This document shows, piece by piece, positions 26,953 to 35,521 of a DNA stretch of 64,000 nt; position 1 is the first letter of the stretch; each line of letters opens with the position of its first letter. The DNA lies in NCBI RefSeq assembly GCF_040361215.1, contig NZ_APND01000004.1, forward strand, positions 62,001-126,000, in the 5' to 3' direction. A program made the position numbers and the translations under genes. The notes beneath the pieces were generated by a model. The model saw nothing but the letters and a program-made list of their open reading frames with translations. It made no database searches and was not told the origin of the DNA. This stretch comes from Salinisphaera dokdonensis. Lineage in GTDB: Bacteria; Pseudomonadota; Gammaproteobacteria; Nevskiales; Salinisphaeraceae.

Positions 26953-28308
26953 TTGATCGACTCCTCGTCCACCTACGCCAGCACCGGTGCATTGCGCCGT
27001 CAGCTGTTTGCCCAGACCTGGCCGATGGCAATCGGCGTGATGTCGCTATTGGGCTTCCAACTGGTGGACTCGGCTTTCGTGGCACGTCTCGGCACGGCGG
27101 CGCTGGCCGCGCAGTCGTTCACGTTTCCGATCACTTTTTTGATGATCGGCGTTCAGGTCGGACTGGGTATCGCGATCGCCGCGCTCATCTCGCGCGCGAT
27201 CGGTGCCGGTGAGGCCGAACGCGCACGGCGGCTCGGTAGCCTCGTACTGTTCGGCGGCGCGGCGGTGATCGGTCTGCTCGCCATCGCGCTATGGATTTTA
27301 CAGCAGCCGCTCTTTCGCCAGCTGGGCGCCGAAGGCGAAGCACTCGAACTCATCGCTCGGTACTGGCCCGTGCAGCTGCTGGCCAACTGGTTCGCGGCGC
27401 TGCTGTATTTCGGCTACACGCTGTTTCGTGCCCACAACAACACGCGTCTGCCGGGCTTGCTGATGGTCACGACCAGCCTGCTCAATCTGGTCCTCGATCC
27501 GTTGCTGATCTTCGGTGTTGGAGACTGGGGCGGCTTGGGGCTGCCCGGTGCGGCCTGGGCGACAACCCTGGCGTTCTCTGTCGGTCTGCTGCTGGTGGGC
27601 TGGCGGCTGTCGCAGCGGGACTGGCTGAGCTTCACCGATCTGACGGGCGAGGCCCGCCGATCGACCGGCGCGTTCGCAGTGATCGCAGGGCCTGCCATGC
27701 TCAGCCAGCTCATGCCGGCCCTATCGGCGATGGCCGCCACGGCCTTGATCGCATCGCTGGGAGAGCAGGCCGTTGCCGCCTGGGGACTGGCGAGCCGGCT
27801 GGAGACGGTCTCGTTGATGCTCGTGCTGGGGCTGACCATGTCGTTGCCGCCGTGGCTCGGCCATTGCTACGGGGCGCACAACTGGCCGCGTATCCGCGTG
27901 CTGATGTCGATCGCCTTTCAGGCCGTGATTATCTGGCAGCTGTTGTTCGGTGTGGTCATGGCCTTGGCGGCGCCTTGGATTGCCGGCGGTCTGTCGGACG
28001 ATCCCGGCGTGCAGGCGAGTCTGACCTGGCTGATCCGCGCCATGCTGCCCAGCTATGCGCTGCTTGGGCTGTGCATGCTCGTTGTTTCGGCGTCGAACGC
28101 GCTGGGCTGGCCGCTGCGTGCGATGATGATTTCCTTTGCGCGCCTGTTTGTCTGCTATCTGCCGTGTATCGCAGTCGGGGTATTACTCGGCGAGATGGGC
28201 TATGTCGGGCTCGGCGCGGCGCTGGGCAATGCATTGGCCGGAACGATGGCATGGCTGGCCTTCCGGCGCAGCATGAGCCAGTTGCCGGAGCAGGCGGCAA
28301 AGCGCTGA
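26953..28308 (+). CDS. MATE family multidrug efflux transporter
   Basis: The 451-residue inner-membrane protein has about 12 hydrophobic helices in two similar halves, as in Na+- or H+-coupled MATE antiporters. Family-like stretches are FQLVDSAFVARLGTAALAAQ in the first helices and TSLLNLVLDPLLIFGVGDWG near residue 180. The start is a TTG at 26953 with a weak upstream site; the next plausible ATG (27025) would remove most of the first cytoplasmic segment. Substrates cannot be predicted. It stands alone as a transcription unit. Confidence 0.92.
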   Translation: MIDSSSTYASTGALRRQLFAQTWPMAIGVMSLLGFQLVDSAFVARLGTAALAAQSFTFPITFLMIGVQVGLGIAIAALISRAIGAGEAERARRLGSLVLFGGAAVIGLLAIALWILQQPLFRQLGAEGEALELIARYWPVQLLANWFAALLYFGYTLFRAHNNTRLPGLLMVTTSLLNLVLDPLLIFGVGDWGGLGLPGAAWATTLAFSVGLLLVGWRLSQRDWLSFTDLTGEARRSTGAFAVIAGPAMLSQLMPALSAMAATALIASLGEQAVAAWGLASRLETVSLMLVLGLTMSLPPWLGHCYGAHNWPRIRVLMSIAFQAVIIWQLLFGVVMALAAPWIAGGLSDDPGVQASLTWLIRAMLPSYALLGLCMLVVSASNALGWPLRAMMISFARLFVCYLPCIAVGVLLGEMGYVGLGAALGNALAGTMAWLAFRRSMSQLPEQAAKR

Positions 28309-28525
28309 GTCCGGATCCGGTTGTAGCGTTATCGGAGCTGTCGATAGGCATATAGACAGTTGCGATCAAAAGGCGTCTAAATGCGGCGTTATGTGATCGA
28401 AAAGCACCTTTTCACCGCGTTCCTCAAAAATGTTGCACTGCAGCGATTGAAAACGCGCGCGCCGGTCCAATCTCTTTCTACAAGCCAGTTTTTAGTTTGT
28501 CATTTGCTTAGAAAGGGAGACTTCA

Positions 28526-28816
28526 ATGTCTACATCACGCTATTTGAATCGCAAGAGCGCGATCGCTGCTGCCGTCCTTACGCTTGCAGGATTCGCCGTG
28601 CCGGCAACGGCCGCTTCCAATCCGCAGAGCTATCAGGACAACGTCACGCCGATGTCCGCTTCGCAGTCCGCCATGCTGCGTCACGGCGCGCCGGCCAATG
28701 CTGACGTGGCAGCGGCCACGCCGTCCAGTGACGACGTGCCGGCCAGCCGTAGCCAGATCGAGGTTCTCGATCTGAGCCACGCGCGTCATGCCCGCATGGC
28801 GTTGGCCAGCCAGTAA
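28526..28816 (+). CDS. Small secreted protein of unknown function
   Basis: A 96-residue protein preceded by a strong ribosome-binding site (AAAGGGAG) and followed by an intrinsic terminator, so it is very likely real. Residues 1-30 form a Sec signal peptide ending ATAAS. The mature 65 residues are rich in Ala, Ser, Asp and Pro, with a C-terminal segment VLDLSHARHARMALASQ and no cysteine. I do not recognise a family. It is monocistronic, with a 216-base region upstream. Confidence 0.72.
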   Translation: MSTSRYLNRKSAIAAAVLTLAGFAVPATAASNPQSYQDNVTPMSASQSAMLRHGAPANADVAAATPSSDDVPASRSQIEVLDLSHARHARMALASQ

Positions 28817-28851
28817 GTTGCTTGCGGCCACTGACGTGGCTGTTGGAACAG

Positions 28852-28879
28852 AAAGGCTCGGTTCTGCCGGGCCTTTTTT
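28852..28879 (+). terminator. Intrinsic terminator after the small secreted protein gene
   Basis: AAAGGCTCGG pairs with CCGGGCCTTT (one mismatch) around a short loop and is followed by a T-run. It lies about 35 bases after the stop at 28816. Confidence 0.8.
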
Positions 28880-29054
28880 ATGCCCGACGTCCGCGTTGAA
28901 CGCTTCTGCCGTCCGTCAGCTCGCGGTGCGATGACGCTTGAAGCGGCCGATGGATTGCGCGACATTTGAATTCCACATGAAGCGGTCGTGATCGACCGAC
29001 CGGCAACCTGCCGCTCGTCATCCGCAAAGACCGTCATACCCACGGAGGAGCGAT

Positions 29055-29387
29055 ATGCGTAATCGATTCAGAATGCTGTGCCGCGCGAGCCTCGGCCTGA
29101 CCCTGCTGGGCTGTATGGCCGCGATGCCGGCCTTTGCAGCTGATTCCGAAGAGAAAGCGGGCGAGACCGCCATGCCGGCGACCGAGCATCAGTCCGAGAA
29201 CGTGCGCAACGTGCCGGAATCGGCCGACGGCATGAATACCGGCGAGCAGATGCCGACGTCGGAGGATATGCCGGCCACCAAAGCACAGAAGGAAGGGATG
29301 AAGGAGCAGGATAAAATGTCACAGGATCCGGGCATGTCCGAATCCGGCTCGGGTGACAGCATGTCCGGCGACGAAGCCGAACAGTAG
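29055..29387 (+). CDS. Small secreted Met/Glu-rich protein of unknown function
   Basis: A 110-residue protein with GGAGGAG just upstream of the ATG, a signal peptide ending PAFAAD near residue 29, and a terminator just after the stop. The mature part is hydrophilic, rich in Glu, Met, Ser, Asp and Gly (nine or more methionines in motifs such as EQMP, EDMP, DKMS, DSMS) and lacks cysteine and aromatic residues, so it is probably disordered. Methionine-rich periplasmic proteins can bind copper or scavenge oxidants, but nothing else here supports that. Confidence 0.75.
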   Translation: MRNRFRMLCRASLGLTLLGCMAAMPAFAADSEEKAGETAMPATEHQSENVRNVPESADGMNTGEQMPTSEDMPATKAQKEGMKEQDKMSQDPGMSESGSGDSMSGDEAEQ

Positions 29388-29409
29388 CCCAGTACCGACT
29401 CTGCCTACG

Positions 29410-29437
29410 ATGCCCGGCGCTGTGCCGGGCATTTTTT
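29410..29437 (+). terminator. Intrinsic terminator after the Met/Glu-rich protein gene
   Basis: ATGCCCGGC and GCCGGGCAT form a perfect 9-bp stem with a short loop followed by TTTTT. Confidence 0.92.
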
Positions 29438-29478
29438 GTGCATCTCAATCGGCGCGAGAGCCGTTACGCTATGGCGTG

Positions 29479-30204
29479 ATGAAAGCGCTTTCCCGCAATT
29501 CAACAGCTGGCCAGGACGTGCCGGCCACGCTACCTCGACGCCATGCGACTCGCCTGCGCCACTACTGGCGCAGCCACGGCTGGGCTTGCCACGACAATAT
29601 CGACCTGGATCTATTGCGCTGGGGGCTGATCGAAGAGATCGCAGATGGGGCTCTTGCGAGCCATTTCCTGGTCACCGCACTTGGGCGTGACGCGCTTGGC
29701 GAGGCCGTGGTGCGCAATCGTCGTGCGCGCAGCCGCCATGCGGAGGTTGCCGAAAGCGTCGCCCGCCATCTGGCTGGGCTCGGGCGACTGGTGTTTACCG
29801 AGCTGTCTATTCATACCGTCGAGCACACCGCGGAAGGACGTTGGTCGCTCTGCAAGCCGGACGTGTTTTCGCTTACGCGCAGTCTGCGGCCGGACCATCT
29901 GGCACCGCAGGTGCACGAAATCAAGGTTCGGCGCAGCGATCTGCTCGGCGAGCTGCGTTCACAAAAGACGCGACGCTACCGCGAACTGGCCGGCGAAGTG
30001 TTCTTCGTCCTGGCCGAGGGCATTGCCGAGCCCGAAGAGATACCGGCCGATTATGGTGTCGTCGTCTGGCGTGAAAGCGGCGGCTATACGCTCGCCCGTA
30101 GCGCGCCTCGGCATGCGTACACGATCGAGACGCGTCACTGGATGGCCATGGCCCGCGCGCGGCCGTTCATGGCCGAAGATGACTCGCTTCAACTGTCGTT
30201 CTGA
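29479..30204 (+). CDS. PD-(D/E)XK nuclease-like conserved protein (MmcB-like)
   Basis: A 241-residue cytoplasmic protein. The central part LCKPDVFSLTR...VHEIKVRRSDLLGEL carries an Asp and an ExK motif spaced as in PD-(D/E)XK nuclease folds, and is followed by KTRRYRELAGEVFFVLAEG. I have a sense of similar conserved proteobacterial proteins related to the MmcB/DUF family of putative DNA-repair factors, but no exact family can be named. The ATG at 29479 is used; a GTG at 29476 is adjacent. Nuclease activity is inference from the motif only. Confidence 0.7.
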   Translation: MKALSRNSTAGQDVPATLPRRHATRLRHYWRSHGWACHDNIDLDLLRWGLIEEIADGALASHFLVTALGRDALGEAVVRNRRARSRHAEVAESVARHLAGLGRLVFTELSIHTVEHTAEGRWSLCKPDVFSLTRSLRPDHLAPQVHEIKVRRSDLLGELRSQKTRRYRELAGEVFFVLAEGIAEPEEIPADYGVVVWRESGGYTLARSAPRHAYTIETRHWMAMARARPFMAEDDSLQLSF

Positions 30205-30271
30205 CCGAAGATAGCGCGATGCAGATTCGAAAAACGACGATCGGCGCGGCCCGCCAGCAGGGCGCAGCGTC

Positions 30272-30853
30272 TTGAGCCGCACTGCGGCCTGGACCCAACG
30301 ACTGCTCGATTCGCCCCACGGGCTGGCGTGGCTCGGTGTGCTCTCGGCACTGGAGACAATCATCCTGCCGATCCCGATCGAGCTGATCATGGTGCCGTAT
30401 ATGCTGGCGCGTCCGCGGCGGCTTTGGCTGATCGCGGGCGTGACGCTGCTGGGTTGCGTGGTTGGGTCACTCATCGGCTACACGGTCGGCTTCTTCTTGT
30501 TCGACTCGATTGGCCAACCGTTGCTCGAATGGATGAATGCCCAGGATGCCTACGACAGCTTCGAGAAGAAGTTTGACGATAACGGCTTTCTGGCGATTCT
30601 GGCGATCGGCGTCACGCCGGTGCCGTTTCAGGTTGCACTGCTCGCCGCCGGCATAGCGGGGTATTCAATGCCCTTGTTTCTGGCCGCGGTGGGCATCGCG
30701 CGCGGGCTGCGTTATTTCGGCCTGGCGCTACTGGTGTGGCTCGTTGGCGAGCGGGCACTGGCGCTGTGGCGGCGCCATGCGGTCGCGACGGGGTTTGCGG
30801 TGTTACTGATTATCGGCGCGATATTCGTCGCCATGAAGTTCATGACGGCCTAG
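30272..30853 (+). CDS. YqaA family (DedA/VTT-like) membrane protein
   Basis: A 193-residue inner-membrane protein with four to five hydrophobic segments and the SNARE-associated/VTT-domain pattern: ETIILPIPIELIMVPYML, GCVVGSLIGYTVGFFLF and LAIGVTPVPFQVALLAAGIAG. Members of the superfamily include DedA proteins and undecaprenyl-phosphate flippases; the YqaA branch has no defined role. The start is a TTG at 30272 with AGCAGG upstream. The gene is in the same direction as the upstream PD-(D/E)XK-like gene and may share its transcript. Confidence 0.85.
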   Translation: MSRTAAWTQRLLDSPHGLAWLGVLSALETIILPIPIELIMVPYMLARPRRLWLIAGVTLLGCVVGSLIGYTVGFFLFDSIGQPLLEWMNAQDAYDSFEKKFDDNGFLAILAIGVTPVPFQVALLAAGIAGYSMPLFLAAVGIARGLRYFGLALLVWLVGERALALWRRHAVATGFAVLLIIGAIFVAMKFMTA

Positions 30854-30969
30854 GCAATAACGCGAACGGTGAAGTGGGGGCTGCCGCTGTGTAGCTAGCC
30901 GACCGGGCCGGAAACACGCAGGCAAGAGAAAGAAATCGACCCGCTGTGGGCGGGCCGAATACTGCAGGG

Positions 30970-31533
30970 CTACTCTTCGCCGGTGGCCATCGTCCGCACG
31001 GTCGTCAGGCCGGCACGATAGACATTGATGATCACGCCCTTGGCGTCCTTGTCGGCCGTGCCTTCGGCAGCGTCGAACTGGCCCTTCCAGGTCAGTTTGG
31101 CGCTGGATTCGCCTTCGGCCTCGACCATGATCGTCGAGGCATAGTTCGAGACCGGCAGCACGCCGTCGACGATCTCGTAGCTGAACTGCATCTCCTCATC
31201 GCTCCACGCGGTGAGCTTTTCGTTGATGCTGCCGCCATCGCCAAGCATGAGATGACGCACGGCCCCGGGCTCGTTGTTTTCGCCCTCGGTGAGCTCGCTC
31301 GACTGCACGGCGGGGTGCCAGTTGGCCAGTCCGTTGAAGTCACGCACGAGGCCCCAGACTTTGTCCGGACCGGCGTTTATCGCCACGCTTTCAGTAACGG
31401 TAATGCTGCCCGCGGCCATGCCGTTGTCGCCTTCCTCGTGATGAGCGGCGAGGGCGGTCCCGGCAAACAGGGTGGCCAGAGCCAGGCCCGTGGCTAAGCC
31501 CGCGGCCGTTTTCGGCCATGCGCTGTATTTCAT
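30970..31533 (-). CDS. Secreted SRPBCC-fold protein
   Basis: A 187-residue protein with a clear Sec signal peptide (hydrophobic to about residue 29, ending ALAAHHEEG), followed by an SRPBCC/polyketide-cyclase-like domain: ITVTESVAINAGPDKVWGLVRDFNGLANWHP is the typical first strand and helix. The last part, KGVIINVYRAGLTTVRTMATG, fits the C-terminal helix. Most SRPBCC proteins are cytoplasmic; export of this one suggests a periplasmic ligand-binding role. Ligand unknown. GGAGAATCCG precedes the start. Confidence 0.85.
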   Translation of the reverse strand: MKYSAWPKTAAGLATGLALATLFAGTALAAHHEEGDNGMAAGSITVTESVAINAGPDKVWGLVRDFNGLANWHPAVQSSELTEGENNEPGAVRHLMLGDGGSINEKLTAWSDEEMQFSYEIVDGVLPVSNYASTIMVEAEGESSAKLTWKGQFDAAEGTADKDAKGVIINVYRAGLTTVRTMATGEE

Positions 31534-31709
31534 CGGATTCTCCTCGTGTTCTCGTTATATTTGCGCCGTGCTCCATTGCACTGCGCACAACCAATCTATA
31601 CGCGCTGACCTTGCAGGCCAAGCGATCAGCCGTTCAGGCGTGTTGCGTCACGGCACTTTGCCGTAGAGTGATCGCCATTCAACGATTAGTTCTACGGAGT
31701 TCTATCTTC

Positions 31710-32324
31710 ATGTCGGCGACGCCTGTTCTTTTTCATAAACGCCTGCCGGGCATGCTGCTGTTGCTCGCGCTGCTGGTCTCGCTGACCGGCTGCGGCGTCA
31801 ATAACATTCCCACCTACGACGAGCAGGTGAAGGCTGCCTGGGCGCAGGTCGAGAACCAGTACCAGCGCCGGGCCGATCTGGTCCCGAATCTGGTTCAGAC
31901 CGTGAAAGGGTTCGCCGAACAGGAGCGCGAGACGCTGACCTCGGTGATCGAGGCACGCTCCAAGGCGACGTCGATCCAGGTCGACGAGAGCATCCTCAAT
32001 AATCCCGAGAAACTACAGCAGTTCCAGCAGGCCCAGGGCGAGCTGTCCAGTGCGCTGAGCCGTTTGATGGCGGTTTCCGAGCGCTACCCGGATCTGAAAT
32101 CGAACCAGAACTTCCTGGCCTTGCAGTCGCAGCTGGAAGGTACGGAAAACCGGATCTCGGTCGCACGCCGTGACTTCATTCAGGCCGTGCAGCGTTACAA
32201 CACCGAGCTGCGCACGTTCCCGGGCCGACTCTGGCATTCGCTGATGTATAGCGACATGGAGCCACACGCCAACTTCGAGGCTGCGGCGGAGAACGCAGAG
32301 CAGGCGCCCCAGGTTCAGTTCTGA
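31710..32324 (+). CDS. lemA: LemA family lipoprotein
   Basis: A 204-residue protein starting at the ATG at 31710 (GGAG ten bases upstream). It has a signal peptide with lipobox LTGC (Cys28) and the long-helix LemA domain: YDEQVKAAWAQVENQYQRRADLVPNLV is the signature. LemA proteins are membrane-attached and of uncertain role, and usually precede TPM-domain genes as they do here. The stop overlaps the next start by one base. Confidence 0.93.
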   Translation: MSATPVLFHKRLPGMLLLLALLVSLTGCGVNNIPTYDEQVKAAWAQVENQYQRRADLVPNLVQTVKGFAEQERETLTSVIEARSKATSIQVDESILNNPEKLQQFQQAQGELSSALSRLMAVSERYPDLKSNQNFLALQSQLEGTENRISVARRDFIQAVQRYNTELRTFPGRLWHSLMYSDMEPHANFEAAAENAEQAPQVQF

Positions 32325-33094
32325 TGCGATCGAGTTCGAACAGTGCGCGCTATTTCGTGTTCGTCGCGATTCTCTTGCTGGTCAGCACGGCGTCCTGGGC
32401 GGCACCGTCGTTCCCGGAGCTGACCGGGCGCGTCGTCGACAACGCCCAGATGCTCGACGCGGCGGATCGGCAACAGATGACGGACATGCTGGCCGCCCAC
32501 GAACAGGCCAGTGGCGAACAGGTCGTGGTCGTGACCTTGCCGGAGCTTGGCGGCGAGACGATCGAGCAGTACGGCTACCAACTCGGTCGGCACTGGGGCA
32601 TTGGCGAAGAGGGCGAGGACACGGGGGCGCTACTGATCATCGCCAAGGCCGAACGCAAGATCCGGATCGAAGTGGGTTATGGCTTGGAAGGCCGACTTAC
32701 CGACGCGCAGTCCTCCGTCATCATCGACCGCGTCATCACGCCCGCTTTTCGCCAGGGCGATTTCAGCCAGGGCATTGTCGCCGGCACGGCCGCGATGGTG
32801 CAGGTGCTTGGCGGCGATCCGCTGGCCGAGCCCGAACAGCGTTCGCGCGGCGAGGCCGGCAAACCATCGATCCTGCGTAGTCTCGGCTTCTTCGTACTCA
32901 TGATCGTGATCATCGGCCTGTTTGGCAGCGGCGGTGGCGGCGGCCGGGGCGGTCGCCGGCGGCGCGGCCTCTGGGGCGTGCCCATCATGATGGGCGGCGG
33001 CTTCGGCGGCGGCAGCAGTGGCGGTTTCGGTGGCGGCGGATTTTCCGGCGGTGGCGGTGGCTTCGGGGGCGGCGGCGCCTCCGGTGGTTGGTAA
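32324..33094 (+). CDS. TPM-domain protein with glycine-rich tail (YgcG-like)
   Basis: A 256-residue protein with a signal peptide (to about residue 27), a periplasmic TPM domain (33-160; VVDNAQMLDAADRQQMTDML, WGIGEEGEDTGALLIIAKAERKIRIEVGYGLEG), one membrane helix near 186-202 (LGFFVLMIVIIGLFG) and a C-terminal tail of Gly, Arg and Ser, ending in a glycine-rich segment. This matches the YgcG/TPM family. It is translationally coupled to lemA and followed after 10 bases by a second TPM gene. Confidence 0.92.
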   Translation: MRSSSNSARYFVFVAILLLVSTASWAAPSFPELTGRVVDNAQMLDAADRQQMTDMLAAHEQASGEQVVVVTLPELGGETIEQYGYQLGRHWGIGEEGEDTGALLIIAKAERKIRIEVGYGLEGRLTDAQSSVIIDRVITPAFRQGDFSQGIVAGTAAMVQVLGGDPLAEPEQRSRGEAGKPSILRSLGFFVLMIVIIGLFGSGGGGGRGGRRRRGLWGVPIMMGGGFGGGSSGGFGGGGFSGGGGGFGGGGASGGW

Positions 33095-33104
33095 CGAGAT
33101 TCGT

Positions 33105-33722
33105 ATGACATTACTCAACAACAACGAACGCCAGCAGGTGACCGACGCGATTGCCGCGGTCGAACGCGAGACCGACGCGGAACTGGTGACCGTGCTCGCC
33201 GAGCGCGCCGACGACTACGCCTATATCCCGCTGCTGTGGGCCGGGCTGATCGCGCTGCTATTGCCGGGCGCACTGCTGTTCTTCACGGCCGCGATTTCTG
33301 CGAGCACGCTGCTGCTCATTCAGTGGAGTGTTTTCGTCGCGCTGGCGCTGGTTTTCCGGCTGCCTGCCGTCACGACGCGGATGATCCCGAAATCGGTACG
33401 CCATTGGCGGGCAGCGAATCTCGCCCGTCGTCAGTTTCTGGAGCAGAACCTGCACCACACTCGCGATGCCACCGGCATGCTGATCTTTGTGTCCGAAGCC
33501 GAGCGTTATGTCGAGATCATCGCGGACCGTGGCATCTCACAGCATGTCGACGATAGCGAATGGCAGGCGATTGTTTCGGCCTTCACGGCGCGCGTGCGAG
33601 CCGGCGAAACCCGCGCCGGCTTCCTTGAATGCATCGCCGCCTGTGGCGAGAAACTCCACACCGCGGTGCCCGCCACCCATGAACGCAACGAGCTGCCGAA
33701 TCACCTGGTGGTACTCGATTAG
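33105..33722 (+). CDS. Second TPM-domain membrane protein
   Basis: A 205-residue protein starting MTLLNNNERQQVTDAI at 33105. A short N-terminal helix precedes two membrane helices (about residues 43-88), then the TPM-type domain containing LHHTRDATGMLIFVSEAERYVEIIADRGISQHV. Such a membrane TPM protein commonly completes the lemA-ygcG gene set. The ATG has only ACGAGA upstream; the frame extends further 5' into the previous gene but that part is glycine-poor and unlike the family. Function unknown. Confidence 0.88.
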   Translation: MTLLNNNERQQVTDAIAAVERETDAELVTVLAERADDYAYIPLLWAGLIALLLPGALLFFTAAISASTLLLIQWSVFVALALVFRLPAVTTRMIPKSVRHWRAANLARRQFLEQNLHHTRDATGMLIFVSEAERYVEIIADRGISQHVDDSEWQAIVSAFTARVRAGETRAGFLECIAACGEKLHTAVPATHERNELPNHLVVLD

Positions 33723-33815
33723 ATACACCCTCGCTGGATCGCAGGCCTGGTGCGGCCAATACCGCACTAAATTGATAGACTAGGCCGCTTTTCTGCGAGC
33801 TGCGCAGGGGGCGAG

Positions 33816-34310
33816 ATGGATAACAACAAGCCGCTGGTCGGCGTAATCATGGGCAGCACCTCGGATTGGGACACCATGCAGGTGGCCCACGAAGTGCTCG
33901 ACGAATTCGGCGTGGCCCATGAATGCCGCGTGGTTTCCGCGCATCGCACACCGGATGTGATGCGAGATTACGCGCATGCCGCCGAGGAACGGGGCCTGGA
34001 AGCCATCATCGCCGGCGCCGGTGGCGCGGCCCACCTGCCGGGCATGGTCGCCGCGCAGACGCTGGTGCCTGTGCTTGGCGTGCCGGTGAAAAGCCGCGCA
34101 TTGAACGGCCTGGATTCGCTGCTCTCGATCGTGCAGATGCCGGGCGGCGTGCCGACCGCTACATTTGCCATCGGCAGTTCGGGGGCGCGTAACGCCGCAC
34201 TGTTTGCGGTCTCTATGCTTGCCAATACTCGCCCGGAACTACGCGCCGCGCTGGCCGATTTCCGCAAGCGCCAGGCCGACAAGGTTCAGAACGACGAGCT
34301 GCCGTTATGA
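33816..34310 (+). CDS. purE: 5-(carboxyamino)imidazole ribonucleotide mutase PurE
   Basis: PurE (164 residues) rearranges N5-CAIR to CAIR in purine synthesis. The N-terminal VGVIMGSTSDWDTM and the following VSAHRTPDVM contain the substrate-binding and catalytic histidine region; GAGGAAHLPGMVAA is also typical. It is a class I PurE, working with PurK. It overlaps purK by 4 bases. The upstream 93 bases hold no obvious PurR box. Confidence 0.96.
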   Translation: MDNNKPLVGVIMGSTSDWDTMQVAHEVLDEFGVAHECRVVSAHRTPDVMRDYAHAAEERGLEAIIAGAGGAAHLPGMVAAQTLVPVLGVPVKSRALNGLDSLLSIVQMPGGVPTATFAIGSSGARNAALFAVSMLANTRPELRAALADFRKRQADKVQNDELPL

Positions 34311-35452
34311 CTCGACCGATTCTTCCCGGCGCCACCGTTGGCGTACTCGGCAGCGGCCAGCTGGGCCGCATGTTTGCCATTGCTGCACGCCGTATGGGCT
34401 ATCGCGTCCATACTTTCTCGCCTGGGGACGACACGCCCATGGGCCAGGTCGCCGACCGCGAGGCGGTGGGTGACTACAACGATCTCGAGGCGGTAGGCGA
34501 ATTCGCCAGCCGCGTCGACGTTGTGACCTTCGAGTTCGAGAACGTGCCGTTCGAAGCTGCGCGTACGGCCTCCGAGCACGTGCCCGTACGCCCACGCGGC
34601 GAAGTGCTGCATACCGCCCAGCATCGTCAGCGTGAAAAGGATTTTCTCGCCGGAGCGGGTTTCCCGACCGCGCCGTTCGAACATGTGCCGGATCGAGAAG
34701 CACTTGATGCGGCGCTTGCGCGTATCGGCACGCCCGCCGTGCTCAAGACCGCAGGTTTCGGCTACGACGGCAAGGGCCAGGCCGTGATCCGTGACGCGAG
34801 CGAGGCGGATGACGCCTGGCAGTCCATCGGCGCGGGCGAGGCCGTACTCGAAGGCTTCGTGGATTTCGAGCGCGAGATTTCGGTGGTCGCCGCACGCGGC
34901 TGCGACGGCGAGTTTGCCCACTACGGGGTCACCGAGAATCGCCATCGCGACCATATTCTCGATGTCTCCATTCCCGATCCGGATATCGATCCGAAAATCA
35001 CCCAGGAAGCGGTCGAGATCGCACGCGGCGTGCTCGAAGCGCTCGACGTGGTGGGCGTGCTCTGCGTCGAATTCTTCCTCAAGACCGATGGCAGCCTGGT
35101 GATTAACGAACTGGCGCCGCGTCCACACAACTCCGGTCATTTCAGCTTCGATGCTTGCGTGACCAGCCAGTTCGAACAGCAGCTACGCGCAGTCTGCGCG
35201 CTGCCGCTGGGCGACACTCGCCGCCTGCGCCCCTCGGCGATGGTCAACCTGCTGGGTGATCTCTGGGCCGACGGCATGCCCGACTGGCGCGCCGCGCTAT
35301 CGGACCCCGCGCTCAAGCTGCATCTCTACGGCAAGGCCCAAGCACGCCCGGGGCGCAAGATGGGGCATCTGACGGCCTTCGGCGACGACGGCGAAGACGC
35401 CGCTAGGCACGCAATCGCCGCGCGAGACGCCCTTATCGCGGGCCGCCGCTAG
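34307..35452 (+). CDS. purK: 5-(carboxyamino)imidazole ribonucleotide synthase PurK
   Basis: PurK (381 residues) is the ATP-grasp enzyme that makes N5-CAIR from AIR, bicarbonate and ATP, upstream of PurE. It begins with GVLGSGQLGRMFAIAARRMG, and the ATP-grasp domain shows KTAGFGYDGKGQ near 147 and NELAPRPHNSGHFS near 265, all characteristic. Overlap with purE indicates co-translation. Confidence 0.96.
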   Translation: MTRPILPGATVGVLGSGQLGRMFAIAARRMGYRVHTFSPGDDTPMGQVADREAVGDYNDLEAVGEFASRVDVVTFEFENVPFEAARTASEHVPVRPRGEVLHTAQHRQREKDFLAGAGFPTAPFEHVPDREALDAALARIGTPAVLKTAGFGYDGKGQAVIRDASEADDAWQSIGAGEAVLEGFVDFEREISVVAARGCDGEFAHYGVTENRHRDHILDVSIPDPDIDPKITQEAVEIARGVLEALDVVGVLCVEFFLKTDGSLVINELAPRPHNSGHFSFDACVTSQFEQQLRAVCALPLGDTRRLRPSAMVNLLGDLWADGMPDWRAALSDPALKLHLYGKAQARPGRKMGHLTAFGDDGEDAARHAIAARDALIAGRR

Positions 35453-35467
35453 CCGGACCCGTTCGAC

Positions 35468-35492
35468 CGCCGCCCGCACGGGCTGGGCGGCG
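35468..35492. terminator. Hairpin between purK and the convergent amidase gene
   Basis: CGCCGCCC and GGGCGGCG form a perfect 8-bp stem around a 9-base loop, 15 bases after the purK stop. There is no T-run directly after it, though TTTTT occurs about 20 bases further, so termination is only likely. Confidence 0.4.
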
Positions 35493-35521
35493 CACTCATC
35501 CCGCCATCGGTTTTTCGGCGG

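Noticed and set aside
27291..28355. 354-codon plus-strand frame overlapping the MATE gene
   Set aside because: Alternate frame of a transporter gene with 12 clear helices; Arg/Gly-rich and without motif.
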